Below, piece by piece: positions 27,186 to 35,329 of a stretch of 64,000 bases of DNA. Origin of the DNA: Cellulophaga algicola DSM 14237 (GTDB lineage Bacteria; Bacteroidota; Bacteroidia; Flavobacteriales; Flavobacteriaceae); assembly GCF_000186265.1 (NCBI RefSeq), contig NC_014934.1, positions 2,542,001 to 2,606,000 on the forward strand, read 5' to 3'. The notes under the pieces are model-generated. The model was given only the letters and a program-made list of their open reading frames with translations. It searched no databases and was not told the origin of the DNA. The translations under genes and the position numbers were made by a program. Position 1 is the stretch's first letter, and each line of letters opens with the position of its first letter.

Positions 27186-28286
27186 CTAATACTGTACAGC
27201 AGGCTTTTTGCCTAGTTCTTTTAAATGACTAAAATGCGAAATTATAGCTTTTCTTGTTGTCTTGTATTCGTTGTATGGTAAATTAAACTCTTTTGCGGTC
27301 TCTTTCACAATTTTAGCAATTTTTGTGTAATGAACATGGCTGATGTTAGGAAAAATATGATGTTCTACTTGGTGGTTTAATCCTCCAGTGAACCAATTTA
27401 CTATCTTGTTTTTAGTACCAAAATTTACTGTGGTAAACAACTGGTGTATAGCCCATGTATTTTTCATATTACCATTTTCGTCTGGCAAAGGTGTTTCTGC
27501 TTGATCCACAACATGCGCTAATTGAAAAGTAACACTTAAGATTACTCCTGCTACATAATGCATGATAAAGAAACCTATTAGAATTTTCCACCAAGCAATG
27601 CTCAAAATAAGCATTGGTAAAACAATCCAAATAGTAAGATAAATAATTTTTGTAATCACTAATTTACTCCAGTTTACAAACGGATTTGGTAATTCGCCAT
27701 AAGATAACTTACGTTTTGTATAGCGATACATTTGTTGAAAATCTGTAGTTATTGCCCAATTAAATGTTAGTAAGCCATATAGAAATACAGAATAGAAATG
27801 TTGAAATTTATGGTGTTTTCTCCATTCCGCATGCTTTGAGAATCTAAGAATTCTCCCAGCTTCTAAATCTTCATCATGTTCATGAATATTGGTGTAGGTG
27901 TGGTGTAATACATTATGTTGTACTTGCCAGTTAAAAACGTTTCCAGCAAGAATATAGATACTGCCGCCCATTATTTTATTCACCCATTTTTTGTTGGAAT
28001 AAGAGCCGTGATTACCATCATGCATTACATTCATGCCAACTCCTGCCATTCCTATGCCAATAAGTATAGTGAGTAGCAAATTAGCCCAGTTAGGTAAATT
28101 TAAGGTTAGTATAAGGAAGTATGGTGCTAAAAATAAAGCAAACATTACAGCTGTTTTTAAGTGTAATCTCCAGTCCCCTGTTTTTTTTATTTTATTCTCT
28201 TTAAAGTAATCGTTTACCCTTTTGTTTAAAGTTTTAAAGAATTGGGTAGAATCCTTTCTGGAAAATCGAACGGTTTCTGTATTCAT
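27186..28286 (-). CDS. Membrane fatty acid (acyl-CoA/acyl-lipid) desaturase, front-end type
   Basis: 366 residues. Di-iron integral membrane desaturase with three histidine boxes: HDGNHGS, HNVLHH and HQVEHH. The third box begins with Q, a feature of front-end (delta-5/delta-6-like) desaturases. No cytochrome b5 domain is fused at the N-terminus, so an external electron donor such as ferredoxin is expected. Four or more hydrophobic segments are visible (about residues 50-100 and 215-260). It probably adjusts membrane fluidity. First gene of a likely unit with the aminotransferase and has a well-formed promoter at 28301-28334. Confidence 0.93.
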   Translation of the reverse strand: MNTETVRFSRKDSTQFFKTLNKRVNDYFKENKIKKTGDWRLHLKTAVMFALFLAPYFLILTLNLPNWANLLLTILIGIGMAGVGMNVMHDGNHGSYSNKKWVNKIMGGSIYILAGNVFNWQVQHNVLHHTYTNIHEHDEDLEAGRILRFSKHAEWRKHHKFQHFYSVFLYGLLTFNWAITTDFQQMYRYTKRKLSYGELPNPFVNWSKLVITKIIYLTIWIVLPMLILSIAWWKILIGFFIMHYVAGVILSVTFQLAHVVDQAETPLPDENGNMKNTWAIHQLFTTVNFGTKNKIVNWFTGGLNHQVEHHIFPNISHVHYTKIAKIVKETAKEFNLPYNEYKTTRKAIISHFSHLKELGKKPAVQY

Positions 28287-28300
28287 GATATTGTTTTTAA

Positions 28301-28334
28301 CAAAGATAAGTTAATTCGTTTTTAGTAATTCAAA
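28301..28334 (-). promoter_or_regulatory. Promoter of the desaturase-aminotransferase unit
   Basis: On the minus strand, TTTG (28334-28331) and TATCTTTG (28308-28301) are spaced by 22 bases and end 15 bases before the desaturase ATG. Both elements match the Bacteroidota consensus. Confidence 0.6.
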
Positions 28335-28375
28335 ATACCTATTTAAAAAGGAAATATTTATGATTTTTAAAGTGT

Positions 28376-28383
28376 TATTTTTG
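28376..28383 (+). promoter_or_regulatory. Candidate -7 box for rsmG
   Basis: TATTTTTG matches TAnnTTTG and ends 19 bases before ATG 28403. No matching TTG upstream. Confidence 0.4.
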
Positions 28384-28402
28384 CATTAAAATTACTTTGT
28401 TT

Positions 28403-29038
28403 ATGGATGTTAGTATGTTGTTTCTTCATTTTCCTGATTTAACTGAGGAGCAAAAAAGACAGTTTACACTTTTGGCCGATTTGTATAAGGATTGGAATAT
28501 GAAGATTAATGTGGTGTCTAGGAAAGATATTGATGAATTGTATTTAAGACATGTATTACATTCTTTAGCAATTGCTAAAGTGCATCAATTTTTACCAGGG
28601 TCATCTGTAATTGATGTGGGTACTGGAGGTGGGTTTCCTGGAGTGCCTTTGGCTATATTGTTTCCTGAAACACATTTTACTTTAGTAGATGCTATTGGTA
28701 AAAAAATAAAAGTTGTAGATGGAGTTGTAGCTGGTTTAGGTTTAAAAAATGTTACGACTATAAATGATCGCGTAGAGACTGTTAAAGGTAAGTTTGATTT
28801 TATTGTGAGTAGAGCAGTTGCCGCTATGCCAACCTTTGTACATTGGACTAAGGGGATCATAAAGAAAGAGTCTCTTCATGAACGAAAAAACGGAATCTTA
28901 TATCTAAAAGGGGGGGATTTATCAGAAGAGCTTCAAGGCTATAGAACCGTAGAACTTTTTAATGTGTCAGATTATTTTGATTACGAATTCTTTGAAACTA
29001 AAAAAATAGTATATCTGCCCTTAAAATATAGAGGTTAA
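28403..29038 (+). CDS. rsmG: 16S rRNA (guanine(527)-N7)-methyltransferase
   Basis: 211 residues from ATG 28403; two extra upstream codons begin with TTG only. It methylates G527 of 16S rRNA in the 530 loop. The N-terminus has NVVSRKDIDELYLRHVLHSL typical of GidB/RsmG (shown here in part), followed by the SAM-binding DVGTGGGFPGVPLAI and ETHFTLVDAIGKKIKVV, and the FDFIVSRAVA strand. Length is normal. It is divergent from the desaturase gene and closed by a perfect palindromic terminator. Confidence 0.96.
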   Translation: MDVSMLFLHFPDLTEEQKRQFTLLADLYKDWNMKINVVSRKDIDELYLRHVLHSLAIAKVHQFLPGSSVIDVGTGGGFPGVPLAILFPETHFTLVDAIGKKIKVVDGVVAGLGLKNVTTINDRVETVKGKFDFIVSRAVAAMPTFVHWTKGIIKKESLHERKNGILYLKGGDLSEELQGYRTVELFNVSDYFDYEFFETKKIVYLPLKYRG

Positions 29039-29040
29039 CT

Positions 29041-29072
29041 AAAAAAGGTCGATTCATGAATCGACCTTTTTT
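29041..29072 (+). terminator. Terminator of rsmG, perfect 32-base palindrome
   Basis: The sequence reads identically on both strands from 29041 to 29072, with GGTCGATTC as the stem core and flanking A6/T6 runs. It begins two bases past the rsmG stop and could act in both directions. Confidence 0.85.
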
Positions 29073-29094
29073 AGCTAAAATTGAAATTTCAATT

Positions 29095-29220
29095 TTAAAT
29101 ACTCAATAAACTTAAATAAGATTGTCTGCAAGTTTTAGCATAATTTTTGACATATGATGTCATACTTTGAATGCTAAATGTTTGTGTTTTTTCCTGAGTT
29201 TTTGAAGTTCTTTCTTTCAT
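29095..29220 (-). CDS. Possible 41-residue small protein
   Basis: ATG at 29220, TAA at 29095-29097. The product begins MKERTSKTQEKTQTFS and is lysine/threonine/serine-rich with a hydrophobic-polar C-terminus ending LLSI. It is the only frame in the 405-base gap between rsmG and the DinB-like gene. A purine stretch GGCGGA precedes the ATG by 2-3 bases. No family recognised. Codon composition is plausible but too short to decide. The rest of the gap holds two terminators and AT-rich DNA without another gene. Confidence 0.35.
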   Translation of the reverse strand: MKERTSKTQEKTQTFSIQSMTSYVKNYAKTCRQSYLSLLSI

Positions 29221-29393
29221 GATCCGCCGTTTTAATAAAGGCAAAGTTACTTCTTATGCCTTTTGTTTACAATTAATTAACGTTAAATTTACATTAATAG
29301 TATGTTTGAGTGTTATTTTTTTGGCTGATTTTTAATTTTTTATACTTGTTGGAGTGTTATTTAATTAAAAAGCTTAAGTTTTGGTATAAAAAA

Positions 29394-29420
29394 AGTCGCT
29401 AACGTTTTAGAGTAGCGACT
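29394..29420 (-). terminator. Terminator of the DinB-like gene
   Basis: An 8-bp stem AGTCGCTA/TAGCGACT (29394-29401 with 29413-29420, loop 11) is followed on the minus strand by a T-run. It starts 23 bases past the stop. Confidence 0.7.
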
Positions 29421-29443
29421 AATTATATAAAGAGATAAAACGC

Positions 29444-30001
29444 TTAATTTAAGCTCCAAGGCGGAGTTACGTTGTTAGATCTAGCATAAGCAATTAACTG
29501 ACCTTTGTGCTCACCATTATGTTCCATTATAGCGAGAAGTCCTGCTAGCGTACTCATTTTAGCGAACTCAAAATCCACTTCTTCAGTAAGCTTATCATCT
29601 TCTACCAACAATATAGATTTCAAGACAAACTCATTAGAAGCTTTTAATGCGGTAATGATATTTTCTTTTCCTGTAATTTTAGATAAGCCCATAACATCTA
29701 CGTTTTCAGGTGGAGCAAAGCCCATTTTTGATGCTAAAAAATAGTTTCCGCCAGCTACATGCAATAAAGCTTCACGAACAGAATTTACTCCGTCTATAGG
29801 TCTCCAGTCATATTGATCCTCAGAAAAAGCTTCCGCTAATTGAATAATTTGTTTTTGATTGCCAATTAAAACATCATGAATTGTTATTTGTGCTAAATTT
29901 TCATTTGGGTTATCTGTTTTTTGGACTTTTAAAACTTCCTGAGCATGAGAGAATGTCATTAAGAAAAAAATACTGATGAGAGATGCTAATTTTAGTTTCA
30001 T
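29444..30001 (-). CDS. Secreted DinB-like four-helix protein
   Basis: 185 residues. A Sec signal peptide (cleavage near FSHAQ) is unusual for DinB/YfiT-type metal-binding four-helix proteins, which are mostly cytoplasmic. The helical body shows the family pattern: FSEDQYDWRPIDGVNSVREALLHVAGG (in part) with a His at the end of helix 2, and a C-terminal LAIMEHNGEHKGQLIAYAR carrying the two further His ligands. The function is unknown; related proteins are thiol-dependent metalloenzymes. Monocistronic, with own terminator. Confidence 0.8.
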   Translation of the reverse strand: MKLKLASLISIFFLMTFSHAQEVLKVQKTDNPNENLAQITIHDVLIGNQKQIIQLAEAFSEDQYDWRPIDGVNSVREALLHVAGGNYFLASKMGFAPPENVDVMGLSKITGKENIITALKASNEFVLKSILLVEDDKLTEEVDFEFAKMSTLAGLLAIMEHNGEHKGQLIAYARSNNVTPPWSLN

Positions 30002-30178
30002 ATTTTTAGTGTTTAAAGTGTTGGTATTTAGAATATTAATTGTAAAAATAATGTTTTTTTTATTTAAAGTTGACTCCGTGTTTTAGTCGCTCTGTCTTGT
30101 GGAGCTAACGATATTAAATCCTTTTTCTTTTGGCTTTAATTTGGAGAGATTCTACTAGCGAGGATTTTTTACAAAAAA

Positions 30179-30207
30179 AATCCCGAAAAGTATTTATTTT
30201 CGGGATT
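30179..30207 (-). terminator. Terminator of pruA
   Basis: An 11-bp stem (30179-30189 with 30197-30207, loop 7) with core TCCCG, followed on the minus strand by a T8 run. It lies 24 bases past the pruA stop. The 229-base gap to the DinB-like gene shows nothing else. Confidence 0.8.
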
Positions 30208-30230
30208 GTATTATTTGTTATGGAACGTTA

Positions 30231-31859
30231 TTATCCTAAAAAAGGATATCTATAATCTACTGGAGTTACAAAAGTTTCCTTAATTAATCTAGGAGATACC
30301 CAGCGTAATAAGTTTTGTGCTGATCCAGCTTTGTCGTTAGTCCCAGAAGCTCTTGCTCCACCAAATGGCTGTTGTCCAACAACTGCGCCTGTTGGTTTGT
30401 CGTTGATATAGAAGTTACCTGCGCAATTTTGTAATGCTTTAGTTGCTTCTTCAATTACATAACGGTCTCTAGCTAAAACGGCTCCAGTTAATGCGTATTC
30501 AGAAGTGCTATCTACTAGTTTTAAAGTTTCAGCCCAGTTTTCGTCTTCATATACATAAATAGTAACCACAGGTCCGAATAATTCCGTTTCCATAGTGGTG
30601 TATTTTGGATCAGTAGTTAGGATAACTGTAGGTTCTATGAAATAACCTTTAGATTTGTCGTAATTACCACCCGCAATAACTTCGGCATTATCATCTTTCT
30701 TAGCTTGGTCAATATACTTCGCTAATTTATCAAAAGAAGCTTCATGAATAACAGCGGTAACATAGTTAGACATGTCTTCTGGAGAACCTGGTTTGTTGAT
30801 TGTTTTTAAATCAGCTTTTACGTTTTCTAATACTTCACTAGCGATAGATTTTGGTAAATACACTCTAGAAGCGGCACTACATTTCTGTCCTTGAAACTCA
30901 AAAGATCCTCTTACAATTGCAGTAGAAACTTGACTAGGATTTGCTGTTTTGTGAGCTAAGATAAAATCTTTACCTCCTGTTTCTCCAACAATTTTTGGAT
31001 ATGTTTTGTAGGTGTGAATATTAGTTCCAATCTGCTTCCATAACTCTTTGAATACATGTGTAGAACCTGTAAAGTGAATTCCTGCGAAATCTGGACTCGC
31101 TAAAACTGTTTCAGTAATCATTACTGGATCACCATAAATAACGTTAATTACGCCATCAGGTAAGCCTGCTTCTTTGAAAACATCTACAATAACTTTAGCA
31201 GAGAATATTTGGCTATCACTTGGTTTCCATACAACAACATTACCCATCATTGCGGCACTTGCTGGTAAATTCCCAGCAATGGCTGTAAAGTTAAATGGAG
31301 TAATCGCATATATGAACCCTTCTAATGGTCTAAATTCTACACGGTTCCAAATGCCTGGAGCAGATGCTGGTTGCTCTTGGTAAATTTCAGTCATGTATTG
31401 TACATTGAAACGTAAAAAATCAATGAACTCACAAGCTGCATCAATTTCAGCTTGATGTATAGTCTTAGATTGTGCAATCATTGTGGCTGCGTTAATCTTA
31501 GCTCTATAAGGTCCTGCAAGTAATTCTGCCGCTTTTAAAAATATAGCTGCTCGTTGTTCCCAAGGAAGATTAGCCCAAGCAGTTCTAGACGCTAAAGTAT
31601 TATCTATGGCTTGTGTAACGTGTTTTTTTTCTGCTAAATGGTAAGTTCCTACGACATGTTTATGGTCGTGCGGAGGAGACATCGTTCTTGTGTTACCTGT
31701 TTTTATTTCTTCGCTACCAATATATAGTGGAACGTCAACGGTACCGTTAAAATAAGTTTTATATTGTTTCAGTACTTCTTCACGCTCAGGAGATCCTGGT
31801 ACGTATTCTTTGATAGGTTCGTTTATAGCTGTCGGAACTTTAAAAAATCCTTTACCCAT
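30231..31859 (-). CDS. pruA: L-glutamate gamma-semialdehyde dehydrogenase
   Basis: 542 residues, the length of stand-alone delta-1-pyrroline-5-carboxylate dehydrogenases. It oxidises glutamate semialdehyde to glutamate with NAD+, the second step of proline catabolism. The catalytic Cys is in GQKCSAASRVYLP and the general-base Glu in VGETGGKDF. FTGSTHVFKELW (NAD binding) and the C-terminal NFYINDKPTGAVVGQQPFGG, here cited in part, are typical. The proline dehydrogenase partner is not in this window. Confidence 0.95.
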   Translation of the reverse strand: MGKGFFKVPTAINEPIKEYVPGSPEREEVLKQYKTYFNGTVDVPLYIGSEEIKTGNTRTMSPPHDHKHVVGTYHLAEKKHVTQAIDNTLASRTAWANLPWEQRAAIFLKAAELLAGPYRAKINAATMIAQSKTIHQAEIDAACEFIDFLRFNVQYMTEIYQEQPASAPGIWNRVEFRPLEGFIYAITPFNFTAIAGNLPASAAMMGNVVVWKPSDSQIFSAKVIVDVFKEAGLPDGVINVIYGDPVMITETVLASPDFAGIHFTGSTHVFKELWKQIGTNIHTYKTYPKIVGETGGKDFILAHKTANPSQVSTAIVRGSFEFQGQKCSAASRVYLPKSIASEVLENVKADLKTINKPGSPEDMSNYVTAVIHEASFDKLAKYIDQAKKDDNAEVIAGGNYDKSKGYFIEPTVILTTDPKYTTMETELFGPVVTIYVYEDENWAETLKLVDSTSEYALTGAVLARDRYVIEEATKALQNCAGNFYINDKPTGAVVGQQPFGGARASGTNDKAGSAQNLLRWVSPRLIKETFVTPVDYRYPFLG

Positions 31860-31930
31860 TTTATTTTATTTTAAATTAAAAAGTCTTGGTAAAGGTACTA
31901 AAAGTAAATAGCTATAAAAAGTAAAAAAGA

Positions 31931-32317
31931 TTAGTTCAATGTAAACGGAGTACTGAATTTAAAAGTGGGAATGTATACTCTAAACTTTTCATTGGTTGTG
32001 AAATTGACCATATTATAATGACCTTTCATTGCACCAATGGTAGAGGTTAGTAGACATCCAGAACTATAGGTGTGAGATTCTCCTGGAAGGATAACAGGTT
32101 TCTTTCCTATTACGCCTTCACCATCTAATACCTCTAATTCATTGAGGGAGTCGTATATTTTCCAATGACGGGAGGTAAGTTGTACAGAGTCCTTGCTTTG
32201 GTTTTCTATAGTAATAGTATATCCAAAGGCGTAGTGCGTTTTATAATTTTTAAAAAACGTACCTTCAAAACTGGTGCTTACAGAAATTTTTATCCCTTTT
32301 GTTATCTGAGTTGTCAT
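31931..32317 (-). CDS. apaG: ApaG domain protein
   Basis: 128 residues from ATG 32317; the frame can be extended only by a TTG codon. It has the ApaG immunoglobulin-like fold: YAFGYTITIENQSKDSVQL, then SRHWKIYDS and GEGVIGKKPVILPGESHTY (all family landmarks). Bacterial ApaG is linked to Co2+/Mg2+ resistance, but its biochemical role is unclear. It lies 230 bases downstream of the T9SS plug gene on the same strand. That gap contains no gene or clear hairpin. Confidence 0.93.
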   Translation of the reverse strand: MTTQITKGIKISVSTSFEGTFFKNYKTHYAFGYTITIENQSKDSVQLTSRHWKIYDSLNELEVLDGEGVIGKKPVILPGESHTYSSGCLLTSTIGAMKGHYNMVNFTTNEKFRVYIPTFKFSTPFTLN

Positions 32318-32555
32318 TGCTTTCAAATGCTAAATTTTACGAATAGGATTACTGGTTTACTTAGTCTTAAAATAAGAAATAACTAACATGTAAATTCAAT
32401 TTTAACGAATTGTTCGTATAAGTAAAACGACAAAATTCACTCAAAATTACATATTAGCTCTTAATATTGAGCAATATATTAAAGTTTTTGCTCACTTACT
32501 TGTGTTGCTTACGAAGTTCGTTGTAATAAGCTTTTTAAGGGTGTAATAGGGAGTG

Positions 32556-33797
32556 TTAGTTACTAACGTTAATAGAATTTGCAGAACCTATGCCGATTAT
32601 GCTGTCGTATAAATCTCCAAAATTTCGGTAATAAACTAATACTAAATAGTGATTTTCAGTGTTGTGAAAATTTCCAGATATTTTATTTAATTCAATTTCT
32701 TCTCCGTGTTTGGTAACGTATTTATAGTTGTAAAACCCTTGTTTTATTAATATGTTAGCTTCAAGAAGTCCATTTTCAGAATTATAAGTCATCTTATTTT
32801 CTTCAGTTATCGCATAATTATTAAACTTTCCAAATACATAAACATCATCTAAACCAAGTTCTTCTTTATAAGGAAGGCTAAAGTGTACGTCGGTGTATTC
32901 TGCTTCTCGGGAAGAATCGTCTCCTTGTAAAGTACGAACTACAAAGTCGCCATCAATATCAGGAAAATAGGTGTAGGGTCTGTTATTCCTATATATGTCA
33001 GTGAATAAATAGTGGTTGTAAATGTCTGTTAGTTCTATATGGGAAATTGCTGCGGTTGCAGATCTCAAATCCTTGGTGTCAAAATTTAAGAATTCATTGC
33101 CTGCGTAAAAGCTAGTTTCGCTATCGTATTTGTAAACCAATTCGCTGCCTAAGGTAAATTGTGGTTTAACACTGTAAATTGCGGTAGGCCAATAGTAATT
33201 TTGGATTATAGCTATTTTCACCTCCTTTTTGGGGTTGACAACGTTGAAGTTGCTATAATTAATGTTGATTTGGGTTATTTGCTTTTCATTAATAAATTCA
33301 AAATCTCGTGTTCTTTTAGGGGTGATACCGGCGGTAACTAAATTCTGATATACTACAAAACGTCTTGAAAATACCAACTCGTAGTTGCTATCATAGACTT
33401 CTAGCATGTAATTGCCACTTATTTTTAGCTTAACATTATCGTTAGGTATGGTGAGTTTGTAATTGGAGTAGGGTTGCAATGTGTTATAACTGTTGCTGTA
33501 GTCTGTGATTCTTTGGTCGTCAATTCCGTTTAGGTATTGTGATTTCAGTAAATCAGACGGAGTCCAATCATAATTACAATGTGTTAACTTGTAATAATAG
33601 TCATATTCCCCTGCAGTGATATCGTCAAAAACTAAATAGATAGGGTCTCCTAGTTGTACAATAGGGAATTGATCTTCTGTTTCGCCTTTAAAAACGATAG
33701 TTTTAATGTTATTGGGAGGGTTTATTTCTTCTTGAACTTGAGCGGTAGTGTTTAAAAAACTAACGAGTAATAGGGGTAAAAAAAGGTATTTTTTCAT
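32556..33797 (-). CDS. Type IX secretion system plug protein (DUF5103)
   Basis: 413 residues from ATG 33797, which starts directly at the signal peptide (MKKYLFLPLLLVSFLNTTAQ); the ten extra residues of the longer frame are rejected. The mature part starts with the DUF5103 pattern (IKTIVFKGETEDQFPIVQLG, YYYKLTHCNYDWTPSDL) and continues with beta-sandwich repeats. Members of this family were seen closing the SprA translocon pore in the cryo-EM structure from Flavobacterium johnsoniae. It is therefore a probable periplasm-facing plug of the T9SS. Confidence 0.88.
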   Translation of the reverse strand: MKKYLFLPLLLVSFLNTTAQVQEEINPPNNIKTIVFKGETEDQFPIVQLGDPIYLVFDDITAGEYDYYYKLTHCNYDWTPSDLLKSQYLNGIDDQRITDYSNSYNTLQPYSNYKLTIPNDNVKLKISGNYMLEVYDSNYELVFSRRFVVYQNLVTAGITPKRTRDFEFINEKQITQININYSNFNVVNPKKEVKIAIIQNYYWPTAIYSVKPQFTLGSELVYKYDSETSFYAGNEFLNFDTKDLRSATAAISHIELTDIYNHYLFTDIYRNNRPYTYFPDIDGDFVVRTLQGDDSSREAEYTDVHFSLPYKEELGLDDVYVFGKFNNYAITEENKMTYNSENGLLEANILIKQGFYNYKYVTKHGEEIELNKISGNFHNTENHYLVLVYYRNFGDLYDSIIGIGSANSINVSN

Positions 33798-33935
33798 TAT
33801 AAGCGGTTGTTTGGCAAAGATACACAAAAGTTGTGCCTAAAAAACTAATGAGCGTTTTAGCTTGACTATTATTTAGAATAAATATAAATAATATATTCTT
33901 GCTTATTTTAGTAGCGAAATGTACTCTTAAAATTT

Positions 33936-33943
33936 TAAATTTG
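33936..33943 (+). promoter_or_regulatory. Candidate -7 box for the nqr operon
   Basis: TAAATTTG matches TAnnTTTG and ends 34 bases before nqrA. The 180-base region between the plug gene and nqrA is AT-rich; no -33 TTG at the usual distance. Confidence 0.5.
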
Positions 33944-33977
33944 CATCAAATTTTGTTAACCTAAGGTCTACATTAAT

Positions 33978-35327
33978 ATGTCTAAAGACATCAGAATTAA
34001 AAAGGGCTTAAATATTAATTTGGTAGGTAAGGCTGATACAACAACAGTTAAGGCTCCAAATAGTAATGTTTATGTTATAAACTTACAGGATTTTCATGGG
34101 ATTTCCCCGAAAATGATTGTAAAAGAAGGCGCGAAAGTAAAAGCAGGTGAAGCGCTCTTCTACAACAAAAATCATGAATCAATGCTTTTTGTTTCTCCTG
34201 TGAGTGGTGAATTAGTTGAAATTAAAAGAGGAGAGAGAAGAAAAATTCTTTCACTTAAGATTTCGGCTGATAAAACTCAAGAATCCATAGAACATCAAGT
34301 TCCAAATCTAAGTGGGGCATCAGCTTCAGATATTAAAGCATTATTGCTTAAGTCTGGTAGCTGGCCGTTTATTAAGCAACGCCCATATGATGTAATAGCA
34401 AATCCGGAAAACACGCCAAAAGCAATTTTTGTGTCAGGGTATGTTACTGCGCCGTTAGCGGCAGATTTGAACTATACGTTGAAAGGTAAAGAAAATGAAT
34501 TGCAAGCGGCTGTTTCTGCAATTTCAAAATTGACGCCTGGCAAAGTACATGTTTCTTATGGAGACTCAAGTTCCCCGTTAGCAGGACTGAAAGATGCAGA
34601 AATGCATCAGGTTTCTGGTCCGCATCCAGCTGGACTTGTAGGTACGCAAATCAATAAACTTGATCCTATTAATAAGGGAGAAGTAGTTTGGGTTGTTACT
34701 CCTCAAGATTTAGTGATCATTGGAGAATTATTACTTACAGGCAAATTCAATCCTGAACGTATCCTTGCTTTAGCAGGTTCTTCCGTTAAGAAACCTCAAT
34801 ATTATACCACTAAAATTGGATCTGAAATTGCAACATTCCTTTATGCGAGTGGTGTGAATGGAGAAAAGTTTAGAGTGATAAATGGTGATGTTTTGACGGG
34901 TGTGAAATCAAGTCAAGATGGGTATTTAGGCTTTTATAATAATACGGTAACGGCTATTCCTGAGGGAGATGATTATGAATTGTTTGGTTGGAATAAACCA
35001 GTTTTTAATAAGATTTCTACCACAAGAGCGTTAACGTTTTCTTGGTTAAGTCCTAAGAAAAAATATGACCTTACTACAAATACGAATGGCGAGCATAGAG
35101 CATTCGTAGTTACGGGTCAATATGAAGAAGTTTTTCCTTTAGATATTTTTCCAATGCAGTTGTTAAAAGCTTGTATGGTAAAAGATTTAGATGAAATGGA
35201 ACAATTAGGGATGTATGAAGTTGCTCCAGAAGATTTTTCATTAACAGAATTTATCTGTATTTCTAAGCAGCCTCATCAGCAAATTATTCGTGAAGGATTA
35301 GATTTATTACAAAAAGAAATAGGATAA
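33978..35327 (+). CDS. nqrA: Na+-translocating NADH:quinone reductase subunit A
   Basis: 449 residues. Peripheral cytoplasmic subunit of the six-subunit NQR complex, associated with quinone binding. The family pattern is clear: IKKGLNINLVGKAD at the start, AGEALFYNKNHESMLFVSPVSGE, a central KQRPYDVIANPENTPKAIFVS (in part) and a C-terminal APEDFSLTEFICISKQPHQ. First gene of nqrABCDEF; nqrB begins 2 bases after the stop. Confidence 0.97.
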   Translation: MSKDIRIKKGLNINLVGKADTTTVKAPNSNVYVINLQDFHGISPKMIVKEGAKVKAGEALFYNKNHESMLFVSPVSGELVEIKRGERRKILSLKISADKTQESIEHQVPNLSGASASDIKALLLKSGSWPFIKQRPYDVIANPENTPKAIFVSGYVTAPLAADLNYTLKGKENELQAAVSAISKLTPGKVHVSYGDSSSPLAGLKDAEMHQVSGPHPAGLVGTQINKLDPINKGEVVWVVTPQDLVIIGELLLTGKFNPERILALAGSSVKKPQYYTTKIGSEIATFLYASGVNGEKFRVINGDVLTGVKSSQDGYLGFYNNTVTAIPEGDDYELFGWNKPVFNKISTTRALTFSWLSPKKKYDLTTNTNGEHRAFVVTGQYEEVFPLDIFPMQLLKACMVKDLDEMEQLGMYEVAPEDFSLTEFICISKQPHQQIIREGLDLLQKEIG

Positions 35328-35329
35328 CT

